Source: Prevotella sp. (GTDB taxonomy: Bacteria > Bacteroidota > Bacteroidia > Bacteroidales > Bacteroidaceae). Taken from it: a stretch of DNA of 39,045 nt. The position numbers were made by a program, and so were the translations under genes. The DNA lies in NCBI GenBank assembly GCA_017410365.1, contig JAFQQY010000010.1, positions 1 through 39,045 of the forward strand, in the 5' to 3' direction. The number at the start of each line of letters is the position of its first letter. Within the stretch, counting starts at the first letter, position 1. A model generated the notes under the pieces. The model did not search any database. It was not told where the DNA came from and worked only from the letters and a program-made list of their open reading frames with translations. Shown piece by piece: positions 1 to 8,303 of this stretch.

Positions 1-54
1 AAAATATATTGATTGGTATAACAATAAAAGAATAAAATTGAGGTTAAAAGGAAT

Positions 55-77
55 GAGCCCGGTACAATACCGAGCTC
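55..77. other. Imperfect hairpin at left edge
   Basis: GAGC-C-CGGTA and TACCG-A-GCTC pair around a CAA loop. On the minus strand it is followed by a short T-rich run (ATTCCTTTT), so it could be the terminator of a gene lying to the left or on the other strand. No T-run follows it on the plus strand. Its owner is outside the window. Confidence 0.4.
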
Positions 78-182
78 ACTACTATAGAGAGTTGAATAAT
101 TAATGTTTGATTTAATGTCCAACTTTTCGGGTTCACTTCAGTTCTGGCTCTATTTTTTTTATTGCCCGTAGGTTGTTGACAA

Positions 183-213
183 TTTGGAACAATACTTTAT
201 TATTGTATTTTTT
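183..213 (+). promoter_or_regulatory. Candidate ara operon promoter with AraR operator
   Basis: TTTG at 183-186 and TATTTTTT at 206-213 are 19 bp apart, close to the Bacteroidota -33 TTTG / -7 TAnnTTTG pattern (the last base of the -7 differs). Between them lies an 18-bp inverted repeat, ACAATA-N6-TATTGT (189-206), exactly where a repressor would block polymerase. Because the operon encodes its own AraR repressor, I infer that this is the operator. A second weaker box (TAAATTTA at 300-307) could give a shorter leader. The 5' untranslated region from the first candidate would be about 140 nt. Confidence 0.45.
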
Positions 214-357
214 CGTTAAAAAACATAGGCTGTTATTTCATTTATACATTATAATAGGAAAAAGTAGCTGATTTTTATGGATATTTCAGAAAATAATTGT
301 AAATTTACACCCAAAATAAGATAATCTTTAAATACAATAACTAAAAAACATTACAAA

Positions 358-1548
358 ATGAAAAACTTAAGAATGTCATTGTGCGGTTTTGGTATTGCTG
401 CAGCAATACTTTCTGCATGTTCTGGTGGCCAACAAGTGGAGACAACTGTGTCTGGATTGAACCCAGCTAAGTTCGATTCTACCATTAATGGCAAGCAGAC
501 AGCTCTGTACACTTTAAAAAATGCAAATGGTATGGAAGTTTGCATCACAAACTATGGTGCACGCGTTGTGTCATTGGTTGTTCCTGACAAAGATGGCAAG
601 CCAACTGATGTTGTACTCGGTTTTGACAACCTGGCACAGTATGCAGACACTGTAAATTCGCCAAGCGATTACGGTTCATCTGTAGGCCGCTATGCCAACC
701 GTATTAACGACGGTAAGATTACAGTTGACGGTGTAGAGTACCAACTGAGACAGAATGACACAGGCAATGGTGCTAAGCACTGTTTGCACGGTGGCGGCAA
801 CTCAGGTTGGATGCACAAGGTTTACGATGCTGAACAGATAGGAGATTCAATACTTAAGCTTTCACTTGTTTCTCCTGACGGTGACAATGGCTTCCCTGGC
901 GAAGTTAAGGTTACAACAACCTACAAGGTGACAGCAGACAACATGCTTGACATCGTTTTCGAAGGCGAGACAGATAAGGAGACAATCATCAACATGACAA
1001 ATCATAACTACTACAATCTCAATGGCGACCTGTCAAAGGTTGGTACAGACATGATTCTTTATGTAAACGCAGACAACTTCACTCCATCTGATTCATCTTA
1101 CATGACAACAGGTGAGATTGTTTCAGTAGAAGGTACTCCAATGGATTTCCGTACACCTCATGCTATTGCAGACAGCATCAACTCTGACTACTATCAAGTT
1201 AAGAATGCAACTGGTTACGACCACAACTGGTGTCTGAACACATATAAGGACGGTAAGGGTGACGATACTCAGGTTTGTGCATCACTCTATTCTCCAACAA
1301 CAGGCATCTTCATGGAAATGTACACAAACGAACCTGGTGTTCAGGTTTATACAGCTAACTTCCAAGGCGTTGGTCGCGATGCTGAAATACTTCGCAAGCA
1401 TGGTGTTAAGTATCCAAAGCATGTTAGCGTTTGCTTGGAAAGTCAGAAGTATCCAGACTCTCCAAACAAACCAGAGTGGGTTCAGCCAACTTTGAAGCCA
1501 GGCGAAAAGTATTATAGCCGTGCAGCTTACAAGTTCTCTATCAAGTAA
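358..1548 (+). CDS. galM: Aldose 1-epimerase (mutarotase), lipoprotein
   Basis: This 396-residue protein interconverts alpha and beta anomers of free sugars; in this operon the likely substrate is L-arabinose. The N-terminus is a lipoprotein signal with a lipobox ending SAC (Cys21), so the mature protein should be membrane-anchored on the periplasmic side. Family signatures are present: YGARVVSLVVPD near residue 65, GRYANRI, the catalytic-His region TNHNYYNLNG and the catalytic-Glu region CLESQKYPDSPN near the C-terminus. It is the first gene of a ten-gene + strand operon and lies 32 bp before the symporter gene. In Bacteroides thetaiotaomicron a similar epimerase gene heads the arabinose operon. 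Specificity for arabinose is inferred from context only. Confidence 0.93.
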   Translation: MKNLRMSLCGFGIAAAILSACSGGQQVETTVSGLNPAKFDSTINGKQTALYTLKNANGMEVCITNYGARVVSLVVPDKDGKPTDVVLGFDNLAQYADTVNSPSDYGSSVGRYANRINDGKITVDGVEYQLRQNDTGNGAKHCLHGGGNSGWMHKVYDAEQIGDSILKLSLVSPDGDNGFPGEVKVTTTYKVTADNMLDIVFEGETDKETIINMTNHNYYNLNGDLSKVGTDMILYVNADNFTPSDSSYMTTGEIVSVEGTPMDFRTPHAIADSINSDYYQVKNATGYDHNWCLNTYKDGKGDDTQVCASLYSPTTGIFMEMYTNEPGVQVYTANFQGVGRDAEILRKHGVKYPKHVSVCLESQKYPDSPNKPEWVQPTLKPGEKYYSRAAYKFSIK

Positions 1549-1580
1549 TTATTATCCTAAATTATAAATATTAAAAACAA

Positions 1581-3524
1581 ATGGAAACAATAAAACAAGC
1601 ATTAGCGAATAATGGATTCCAAACGATTGACTATGTAGTATTTGCAGCCTATATTGTTATACTCGTTGGTTTGGGTATGTTCCTTTCCCGCAAGAAGGAC
1701 GGCAAAGAACAATCATCTACCGACTACTTCCTCGCAGGTAACACTCTTACATGGTGGGCAGTCGGTGCATCTTTGATTGCAGCGAACATTTCAGCAGAAC
1801 AGTTTATCGGTATGTCAGGTTCTGCATACGTTTCAGGTATTGCAATGGCTGCTTACGAGCTTATGGCTGCAGCAACACTTATCGTAGTAGGTAAATTCCT
1901 GTTGCCACTTATGATTAAGAAGCAGGTATATACCATTCCGCAGTTCCTTAGCGACCGCTACAACTGGGGTGTAGGTCTTGCATTCTCAATCTTCTGGTTG
2001 TTCCTCTATGTATTTATCAACCTTACTTCTGTTGCATGGCTCGGTGCATTGGCTATCAAGCAGATTCTTGGTTTGCCAACAATCGCAGGCGTTATTCTAG
2101 GCATGCAGGTTGATATGACATTGCTCACAATCATTCTTTTCTTCTTTATTATAGCCGGTGTTTATTCTATCTATGGTGGTCTTGCATCAGTTGCTTGGAC
2201 AGACGTTATGCAGGTTACATTCCTCGTAGGTGGTGGTCTTATAACAGCATATGCAGCTCTCGACGTTATCGCTTCTAATCTTGACATTAGCGGTGGTGCT
2301 CTCGGAGCTTTGAGTGAAATATATACAAACCTCATTGAGAATCCAGACGACAAGCACTTCAACCTTGTTGTTACTCGTAACGAAGCGTTGTATCCAAATA
2401 TTACAGACGACCCATACTTCGACATCCCAGGTATCGTAGTTATCGTTGGTGCTCTTTGGCTTACAAACCTAGGTTACTGGGGTTTCAACCAGTACATCAT
2501 CCAGAAGGGTCTTGCAGCAAAGTCACTTGCTGAGGCAAAGAAGGGTATGATTTTCGCAGCATTCCTTAAGATTTTGATTCCATTCATCGTTTGTATCCCA
2601 GGTGTTTGTGCATATTATATCATGACTTCTCCAGAGTGTGCAGACCTTAAGGCAAGTCTTGCTGGTTCACTCGACCGTCCAGACGATGCTTATCCATTCC
2701 TCATCCGCAACTTCACCCCTGCATTTGTTAAGGGTCTTTCATTTGCCGCCCTTGCAGCAGCTGTAATTTCTTCACTTGCTTCTATGTTTAACTCAACTTC
2801 AACTATCTTTACTATGGATATCTATAAGAAGTTCTTTAACAAGAATGCATCTGAGAAGAAGTTGGTTAACGTTGGTCGTATGACATCTTTGGCAGCTCTT
2901 GTACTTGCTCTCGTTGCTGTTTACCCAATCATGGGTGGAGCAGATCAGGCATTCCAGGTTATTCAGGAGTATTCAGGTTTCGTATATCCAGGTATCGTAG
3001 TTATCTTCGGTCTTGGCCTGTTGTGGAAACGCGCTTCTGGTACTGCTGCCGTTGTTGCTGCTATCGGTACATTCGTATTCTCAATCCTTTTCAAGTTCCT
3101 GTTGCCAGAAGTTCCATTCCTGTTGCGTATGGGTTACGTTTTCTTCTGCCTCGTAGTATTGTTCTTCACAATTTCTATGATGAGCAAGAAGACCGTTAAG
3201 GCTGATGAACTCGATGAGCATACTATCAAGACTCAGATGAAGTGGGCTACAATCCTGTTTGCATCAAGCGTTCTCTGCTTTGCAATCGGAATCATCTCAC
3301 TCTTCAACGACACAATGATGGCATACGGATTTGAGGCAATATTCTTCCTCGCTCTCATGCTTCTGGTTCTTGCCGCTTATCTGCGCTCAAATGCTAAGGA
3401 TACAGTACAGGATCCAAAGTCTATTGGCATTGACATTGCAATCTTCCGCACAGACAAGGCATTCAACATCGGTGCTATTGGTGTTGTTGTGATTTTGATA
3501 ATCCTTTACTGGGCATTGTGGTAA
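1581..3524 (+). CDS. araP: Sodium:solute symporter (SSS family), probable arabinose transporter
   Basis: A 647-residue inner-membrane protein with about 14 hydrophobic segments. Family features include the early DYFLAGNTLTWWAVGASLIAAN segment, followed by the EQFIGMSGSAY loop typical of SglT-like sodium/sugar symporters, and the internal SLASMFNSTSTIFTMDIYKKF region. It should import L-arabinose with Na+ from the periplasm. The gene lies between the epimerase and the AraR regulator, the order known for the Bacteroides arabinose operon in which the transporter is called AraP; I use that symbol by context. A perfect 11-bp hairpin follows the stop codon and may lower read-through into araR. Confidence 0.88.
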   Translation: METIKQALANNGFQTIDYVVFAAYIVILVGLGMFLSRKKDGKEQSSTDYFLAGNTLTWWAVGASLIAANISAEQFIGMSGSAYVSGIAMAAYELMAAATLIVVGKFLLPLMIKKQVYTIPQFLSDRYNWGVGLAFSIFWLFLYVFINLTSVAWLGALAIKQILGLPTIAGVILGMQVDMTLLTIILFFFIIAGVYSIYGGLASVAWTDVMQVTFLVGGGLITAYAALDVIASNLDISGGALGALSEIYTNLIENPDDKHFNLVVTRNEALYPNITDDPYFDIPGIVVIVGALWLTNLGYWGFNQYIIQKGLAAKSLAEAKKGMIFAAFLKILIPFIVCIPGVCAYYIMTSPECADLKASLAGSLDRPDDAYPFLIRNFTPAFVKGLSFAALAAAVISSLASMFNSTSTIFTMDIYKKFFNKNASEKKLVNVGRMTSLAALVLALVAVYPIMGGADQAFQVIQEYSGFVYPGIVVIFGLGLLWKRASGTAAVVAAIGTFVFSILFKFLLPEVPFLLRMGYVFFCLVVLFFTISMMSKKTVKADELDEHTIKTQMKWATILFASSVLCFAIGIISLFNDTMMAYGFEAIFFLALMLLVLAAYLRSNAKDTVQDPKSIGIDIAIFRTDKAFNIGAIGVVVILIILYWALW

Positions 3525-3532
3525 TCTATTAT

Positions 3533-3560
3533 TATACGGGTTGTTTCGGCAACCCGTATA
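3533..3560 (+). terminator. Intercistronic hairpin between symporter and araR
   Basis: An 11-bp perfect stem (TATACGGGTTG / CAACCCGTATA) closes on the loop TTTCGG. The bases after it (TACTTTGATATAA) are only weakly T-rich, so this is more likely an mRNA-stability or partial-termination element than a full terminator. Confidence 0.6.
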
Positions 3561-3576
3561 TACTTTGATATAAATA

Positions 3577-4254
3577 ATGAGCATATTTTACAATGAGCAT
3601 AGCAAGGTCTTCGTTTCTGTTGACTGTATAGTATTTGGCTTTGATGAAGGTCAGTTAAAGGTTCTTGTTGGTCGTCGTCGTATGAACCCTGGTTGTGGCC
3701 AATGGTCATTATATGGCGGTTTTGTCAGAGACAACGAAAGTATTGACGATGCTGCAACGAGAGTTCTTTTCGAACTAACAGGAATCCGTAATCTATACAT
3801 GCGTCAGGTAGGTGCCTTCGGAAGTGTTGACCGCGACCCGGGAGAACGAGTAGTTTCCATTGCTTATTATGCTCTGATAAATGTCAATGACTACGATAAG
3901 AAATTGCAGGAACAATATGCTGCTGAATGGGTGAGCATCGACAATGTGCCTCAGTTGTATTCTGACCATAACGAAATGCTCAGAAAGGCCCGCAAGATGA
4001 TGCAAATGAAAATATCAAGCGAGCCGATTAGTTTCAAACTCCTTCCCAACTTGTTTACATTAACGCAGTTGCAACGTCTGTATGAAGCTGTTTGTGGGGA
4101 GGAAGTTGACAAACGAAATTTCAGGAAGCGCATAAAGGAAATGGATTTCATCGAGAAGACAGAACTGATAGACAAGTCTGGTTCAAAAAGAGGTGCTTAC
4201 CTATATAGATTCAACAAAAAAGCTTATAAGGAAGACCCTAATTTTAAACTATAA
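3577..4254 (+). CDS. araR: AraR, Nudix-fold arabinose repressor
   Basis: A 225-residue protein with an N-terminal Nudix-like domain (about 10-140) and a C-terminal winged helix (about 145-225, FTLTQLQRLYEAV ... FRKRIKEMDFIEKTE). The Nudix box is degenerate: the normal RExxEExG reads RVLFELTG, so two of the metal-binding Glu residues are gone and hydrolysis is unlikely. This matches the AraR type described in Bacteroides thetaiotaomicron, where the Nudix-like domain binds L-arabinose and releases the repressor from DNA. The gene lies inside the operon it should control, 12 bp before araD. The generic alternative annotation 'NUDIX hydrolase' is less likely because of the lost catalytic residues. 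Confidence 0.9.
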   Translation: MSIFYNEHSKVFVSVDCIVFGFDEGQLKVLVGRRRMNPGCGQWSLYGGFVRDNESIDDAATRVLFELTGIRNLYMRQVGAFGSVDRDPGERVVSIAYYALINVNDYDKKLQEQYAAEWVSIDNVPQLYSDHNEMLRKARKMMQMKISSEPISFKLLPNLFTLTQLQRLYEAVCGEEVDKRNFRKRIKEMDFIEKTELIDKSGSKRGAYLYRFNKKAYKEDPNFKL

Positions 4255-4266
4255 TCATAAAGTATT

Positions 4267-4962
4267 ATGTTAGAAGAATTAAAGGAGAAAGTATTTCAAG
4301 CAAACCTTGACTTAGTTAAGCAAGGATTGGTTATATTTACATGGGGAAATGTTTCAGGTATTGACCGTGAAAAAGGGTTGGTAGTAATCAAACCTAGCGG
4401 AGTCAGCTATGACGACATGAAAGCCTCAGACATGGTTGTTGTCAGTCTTGAGACCGGTGAGGTTGTTGAAGGTGACTTAAATCCATCTTCAGATACTCCG
4501 ACACACCTTATATTATATAAGTCATTCCCGAACATACAAGGTGTAGTACATACCCACTCAACCTACGCAACAGCTTGGGCACAGGCAGGTAAGGACATTC
4601 CAAATATCGGTACAACTCATGCCGACTATTTCTACAAGGAAATACCTTGTACTGCAGATATGACTAAAGAAGAAGTAGAGGGAGAATACGAACTTGAGAC
4701 AGGCAATGTTATTGTAAAGCGTTTTGAGGGAATGAATCCAGACCACACACCTGGTGTATTGGTAAAAAATCATGGTCCATTCAGTTGGGGTATAAGTCCA
4801 GCCAATGCAGTTTATAACGCAAAGGTAATGGAACAGTGTGCAAAGATGGCATATATCTCTTTCACACTTAACCCAGAGACAACAATGAACCCATTGCTTA
4901 TCGAAAAGCACTATATGCGTAAGCATGGACCAAACGCATATTACGGACAGAAAAAGAAGTAA
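4267..4962 (+). CDS. araD: L-ribulose-5-phosphate 4-epimerase
   Basis: A 231-residue cytoplasmic class II aldolase-fold enzyme that converts L-ribulose 5-phosphate to D-xylulose 5-phosphate, the last arabinose-specific step. Visible signatures are GNVSGID near residue 27, the zinc-binding [12 protein letters not shown] segment, the [14 protein letters not shown] loop and KNHGPFSWG, which supplies the third zinc His. The length matches E. coli AraD. It is tightly linked to araR upstream and araA (29 bp) downstream. Confidence 0.97.
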   Translation: MLEELKEKVFQANLDLVKQGLVIFTWGNVSGIDREKGLVVIKPSGVSYDDMKASDMVVVSLETGEVVEGDLNPSSDTPTHLILYKSFPNIQGVVHTHSTYATAWAQAGKDIPNIGTTHADYFYKEIPCTADMTKEEVEGEYELETGNVIVKRFEGMNPDHTPGVLVKNHGPFSWGISPANAVYNAKVMEQCAKMAYISFTLNPETTMNPLLIEKHYMRKHGPNAYYGQKKK

Positions 4963-4991
4963 CAATAAAAACAAATAAACTATTTAATATT

Positions 4992-6533
4992 ATGGTAAAA
5001 GCATTTGAAAACTTAGAAGTATGGTTTATCACTGGTGCACAGCTTCTTTATGGAGGCGACGCAGTGGTACAGGTTGACGGACATTCAAAGGAGATGGTTG
5101 ATGGACTGAACAATTCAGGACGTCTTCCTATCAAGGTAGTATATAAGGGAACTGCAAACAGTTCAAAGGAAGTTGTGGACCTCTTCTCTGCAGCAAACAA
5201 CGATAAGAAGTGCGTAGGTGTAATCACATGGATGCACACCTTCTCTCCTGCTAAGATGTGGATACACGGTCTGCAGATTCTCCACAAGCCGCTGCTCCAC
5301 CTGCACACACAGTACAATGCTGAGATTCCATGGAATGACATCGATATGGACTTCATGAATCTCAACCAGAGTGCACACGGTGACCGTGAGTATGGTCATA
5401 TCATTTCTCGTATGCGCATCCGCCGCAAGCTCGTTTGCGGTTACTGGAAAGATGAGTCAACACAAGACCACATCGCAGTATGGGAGCGTGTATGTGCTGC
5501 TTGGGCAGATTCACAGGATATGCTCATCCTCCGCTTTGGCGACCAGATGAACAATGTAGCTGTTACCGACGGTGACAAGGTTGCTGCCGAACAGGTTCTC
5601 GGTTATCATGTTGACTATTGTCCATTCAGCGAGGTTCTCAGCTATTTCGATAAGATTAAGGATGAAGAGGTTGATGCACTTGTTGCTGAATACTTCCAGC
5701 TCTATGATCATGATGCAGCTTTGGAGGAGAAGGGAACAGAGGCATATAAGAAGGTTTGGAATGCAGCAAAGGCTGAACTTTCTTTGCGTGCTATCTTAAA
5801 GGCTAAGGGTGCTAAGGCATTTACAACCAACTTCGACGACCTTGGCGATGCAAACATCGACGAGACTGGTCATGGTTTCGACCAGATTCCAGGTCTTGCT
5901 TCTCAGCGCTTGATGGCTGAAGGTTATGGTTTCGGTGGTGAAGGTGACTGGAAGACAGCTGCAATGGTTCGTACAATCTGGGTTATGACACAGGGTATGC
6001 CGGGCGGTTGCTCTTTCCTCGAGGACTATACACTCAACTTCAACGGTCAGCAGAGTTCTATCCTCCAGTCACACATGCTTGAGGTAAGTCCGCTGATTGC
6101 CACAAGCAAGCCACGTCTTGAACTCCACCACTTAGGTATCGGTTATCGCAAGACCCTCACAGCTCGTTTGGTATTCACATCTAAGACTGGCCATGGTATT
6201 GCTGCTACAATCGTTGATATGGGCAACCGTTTCCGTATGATTGTGAATGATGTAGATTGCATTGAACCAAAGCCACTGCCAAAACTGCCAGTAGCAAGCG
6301 CTTTGTGGATTCCACAGCCAAACTTCGAGGTAGGTGCAGGTTGCTGGATTTACGCAGGCGGTACACATCATAGCGGTTTCTCTTATGACCTTACAGATGA
6401 GTACTGGCAAGACTTTGCTGAAATCGCAGGAATCGAGTGTGTTATTATCAACAATAATACAACAGTCGATGAGTTCCGTAAGGAATTGCGTTTCAACGAA
6501 ATCTATTATATGCTGAACAAGTCTTTAATGTAA
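4992..6533 (+). CDS. araA: L-arabinose isomerase
   Basis: A 513-residue cytoplasmic metalloenzyme converting L-arabinose to L-ribulose. The family metal and catalytic positions are present: Glu in YGFGGEGDWK, Glu in FLEDYTLNF, His in QSHMLEVSP and His in GGTHHSGFSYD near the C-terminus. Length is typical (about 500). It is followed by a 94-bp gap with a long hairpin before araB. Start chosen at the ATG giving the usual FENLEVWFITGAQLLYG beginning of the family. Confidence 0.97.
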   Translation: MVKAFENLEVWFITGAQLLYGGDAVVQVDGHSKEMVDGLNNSGRLPIKVVYKGTANSSKEVVDLFSAANNDKKCVGVITWMHTFSPAKMWIHGLQILHKPLLHLHTQYNAEIPWNDIDMDFMNLNQSAHGDREYGHIISRMRIRRKLVCGYWKDESTQDHIAVWERVCAAWADSQDMLILRFGDQMNNVAVTDGDKVAAEQVLGYHVDYCPFSEVLSYFDKIKDEEVDALVAEYFQLYDHDAALEEKGTEAYKKVWNAAKAELSLRAILKAKGAKAFTTNFDDLGDANIDETGHGFDQIPGLASQRLMAEGYGFGGEGDWKTAAMVRTIWVMTQGMPGGCSFLEDYTLNFNGQQSSILQSHMLEVSPLIATSKPRLELHHLGIGYRKTLTARLVFTSKTGHGIAATIVDMGNRFRMIVNDVDCIEPKPLPKLPVASALWIPQPNFEVGAGCWIYAGGTHHSGFSYDLTDEYWQDFAEIAGIECVIINNNTTVDEFRKELRFNEIYYMLNKSLM

Positions 6534-6543
6534 TATAGTTATG

Positions 6544-6603
6544 ATTCACAATTTACATTCACAGCGTACATTAAGTTGTGCCTGCGGATTGTAAGTTGTG
6601 AAT
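6544..6603 (+). other. Long intercistronic hairpin between araA and araB
   Basis: ATTCACAATTTACA (6544-6557) pairs over 14 positions with TGTAAGTTGTGAAT (6590-6603), with one G-T pair. A smaller CACA/TGTG pairing lies inside. No T-run follows directly, so it is likely an mRNA-processing or stability element rather than a terminator. Confidence 0.6.
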
Positions 6604-6627
6604 TGTTGCTTTTAAACTTATTTACCT

Positions 6628-8229
6628 ATGGCAAATATAAATGCAAAGACAACTATAGAATCGGGCAAGGCCATTCTCGGTATTGAATTCGGTTCAACAC
6701 GTATCAAGGCAGTATTGATAGACCAAGACAACAAGCCTATAGCACAAGGTAGTCATGAGTGGGAGAACCAACTCGTTGACGGTCTTTGGACATATAGCGT
6801 AGAAGCTATTTGGTATGGTCTTCAAGACTGTTATGCAGACCTTCGCTCAAATGTAAAGAAGGAATACGACATAGAGATAGAGACATTGGCCGGAATCGGT
6901 ATCAGCGCCATGATGCACGGTTATATGGCTTTCAACGATAAAGATGAAATCCTTGTTCCGTTCCGCACCTGGAGAAACACAAACACTGGCAAGGCTGCTG
7001 CAGAGTTGTCAGAACTGTTTGTTTATAACATTCCTCTTCGCTGGAGTATTTCCCACCTTTACCAGTGCATACTTGAGGATAATGAGCATGTAAAGGACAT
7101 TAAGTTCCTTACAACCCTTGCAGGCTTCATCCATTGGCAGATTACAGGCAAGAAGGTTTTGGGCATCGGCGATGCATCAGGTATGCTTCCTATCGACCCT
7201 GAAACAAAGAATTATTCTGCTGAGATGGTTGACAAGTTCAACAAACTCATTGCTCCGAAACAATACGACTGGACACTTCTTGACATCCTTCCACAGGTAT
7301 TGGTTGCAGGAGAGAATGCAGGTTTCTTGACTGAAGAAGGTGCAAAGCGCCTCGACGTTTCTGGTCATCTGAAGGCAGGTGCTCCAGTATGTCCTCCAGA
7401 AGGTGATGCTGGTACTGGTATGGTTGCCACTAATGCTGTCAAGCAGCGCACAGGAAACGTTTCTGCCGGTACTTCATCATTCTCTATGATAGTATTGGAG
7501 AAAGACTTGTCAAAGCCTTACGAAATGATTGATATGGTTACAACACCAGACGGAAGTCTTGTTGCCATGGTACATTGCAACAACTGTACCTCCGACCTTA
7601 ATGCATGGGTTGGTTTGTTCAAGGAGTATCAGGAACTTCTCGGTATACCTGTTGACATGAACGAAGTTTATGGCAAACTCTATAACAATGCATTGAACGG
7701 TGATACAGATTGTGGCGGATTGATTTCTTATAACTATATTTCTGGCGAACCGCTCACAGGTCTTTCAGAGGGCCGTCCATTGTTTGTTCGTTCTGCCAAC
7801 GACAAGTTCAATCTTGCCAACTTCATCCGCACACACCTTTATGCATCAGTAGGCGTATTGAAGCTTGGCAACGACATCCTTTTCAATGACGAGAAGGTAC
7901 GTGTTGACAGGATAACTGGTCATGGCGGTCTGTTCAAGACTAAGGGTGTTGGCCAGAGAATCCTTGCTGCTGCCATCAACTCACCTATTTCAGTTATGGA
8001 AACAGCTGGTGAAGGCGGTGCATGGGGTATTGCACTACTCGCATCATATCTTGTAAACAACACCAACAAGCAGAGTCTTGCCGATTATCTCGACGAGGTA
8101 GTATTTGCAGGCGATGCAGGTGTAGAGATTAAGCCTACAAAAGAAGACGTTGCCGGTTTCAATAAGTATATTGAGAACTATAAGGCATGCCTTGCCATCG
8201 AAGAGGCTGCTGTTAAGGCAAAGAACTAA
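6628..8229 (+). CDS. araB: L-ribulokinase (FGGY sugar kinase)
   Basis: A 533-residue FGGY-family kinase, which phosphorylates L-ribulose to L-ribulose 5-phosphate with ATP. The N-terminal nucleotide-binding segment ILGIEFGSTRIKAVLID (about 16-32), a GIGISAMMHGYMAF segment, the C-terminal-domain GNVSAGTSSFSMI and RITGHGGLFKTKGVGQR, and AGEGGAWGIALLAS are visible. Sequence resembles the xylulokinase branch more than E. coli AraB, but its position between araA and the arabinofuranosidase gene fixes the likely substrate as L-ribulose, as in Bacteroides. It is followed by a hairpin at 8239-8270. Confidence 0.93.
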   Translation: MANINAKTTIESGKAILGIEFGSTRIKAVLIDQDNKPIAQGSHEWENQLVDGLWTYSVEAIWYGLQDCYADLRSNVKKEYDIEIETLAGIGISAMMHGYMAFNDKDEILVPFRTWRNTNTGKAAAELSELFVYNIPLRWSISHLYQCILEDNEHVKDIKFLTTLAGFIHWQITGKKVLGIGDASGMLPIDPETKNYSAEMVDKFNKLIAPKQYDWTLLDILPQVLVAGENAGFLTEEGAKRLDVSGHLKAGAPVCPPEGDAGTGMVATNAVKQRTGNVSAGTSSFSMIVLEKDLSKPYEMIDMVTTPDGSLVAMVHCNNCTSDLNAWVGLFKEYQELLGIPVDMNEVYGKLYNNALNGDTDCGGLISYNYISGEPLTGLSEGRPLFVRSANDKFNLANFIRTHLYASVGVLKLGNDILFNDEKVRVDRITGHGGLFKTKGVGQRILAAAINSPISVMETAGEGGAWGIALLASYLVNNTNKQSLADYLDEVVFAGDAGVEIKPTKEDVAGFNKYIENYKACLAIEEAAVKAKN

Positions 8230-8238
8230 TAATTATAG

Positions 8239-8270
8239 CGGATAATTGGGGATTCGTCCCCTCTTATCCG
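8239..8270 (+). terminator. Hairpin between araB and the GH51 gene
   Basis: CGGATAA pairs with TTATCCG, and inside it GGGGA pairs with TCCCC around a TTCG tetraloop. There is no clean T-run (TATTATCAC follows), so it is more likely a 3'-end stabiliser or weak terminator that separates expression of the cytoplasmic enzymes from the secreted glycosidases. Confidence 0.6.
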
Positions 8271-8303
8271 TATTATCACTAAACATTACTCACAAAACTA
8301 AGT

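Noticed and set aside
3577-4254. AraR as an active Nudix enzyme
   Set aside because: The Nudix box has lost catalytic Glu residues (RVLFELTG) and a winged-helix domain follows; a sensor-repressor is the better reading.
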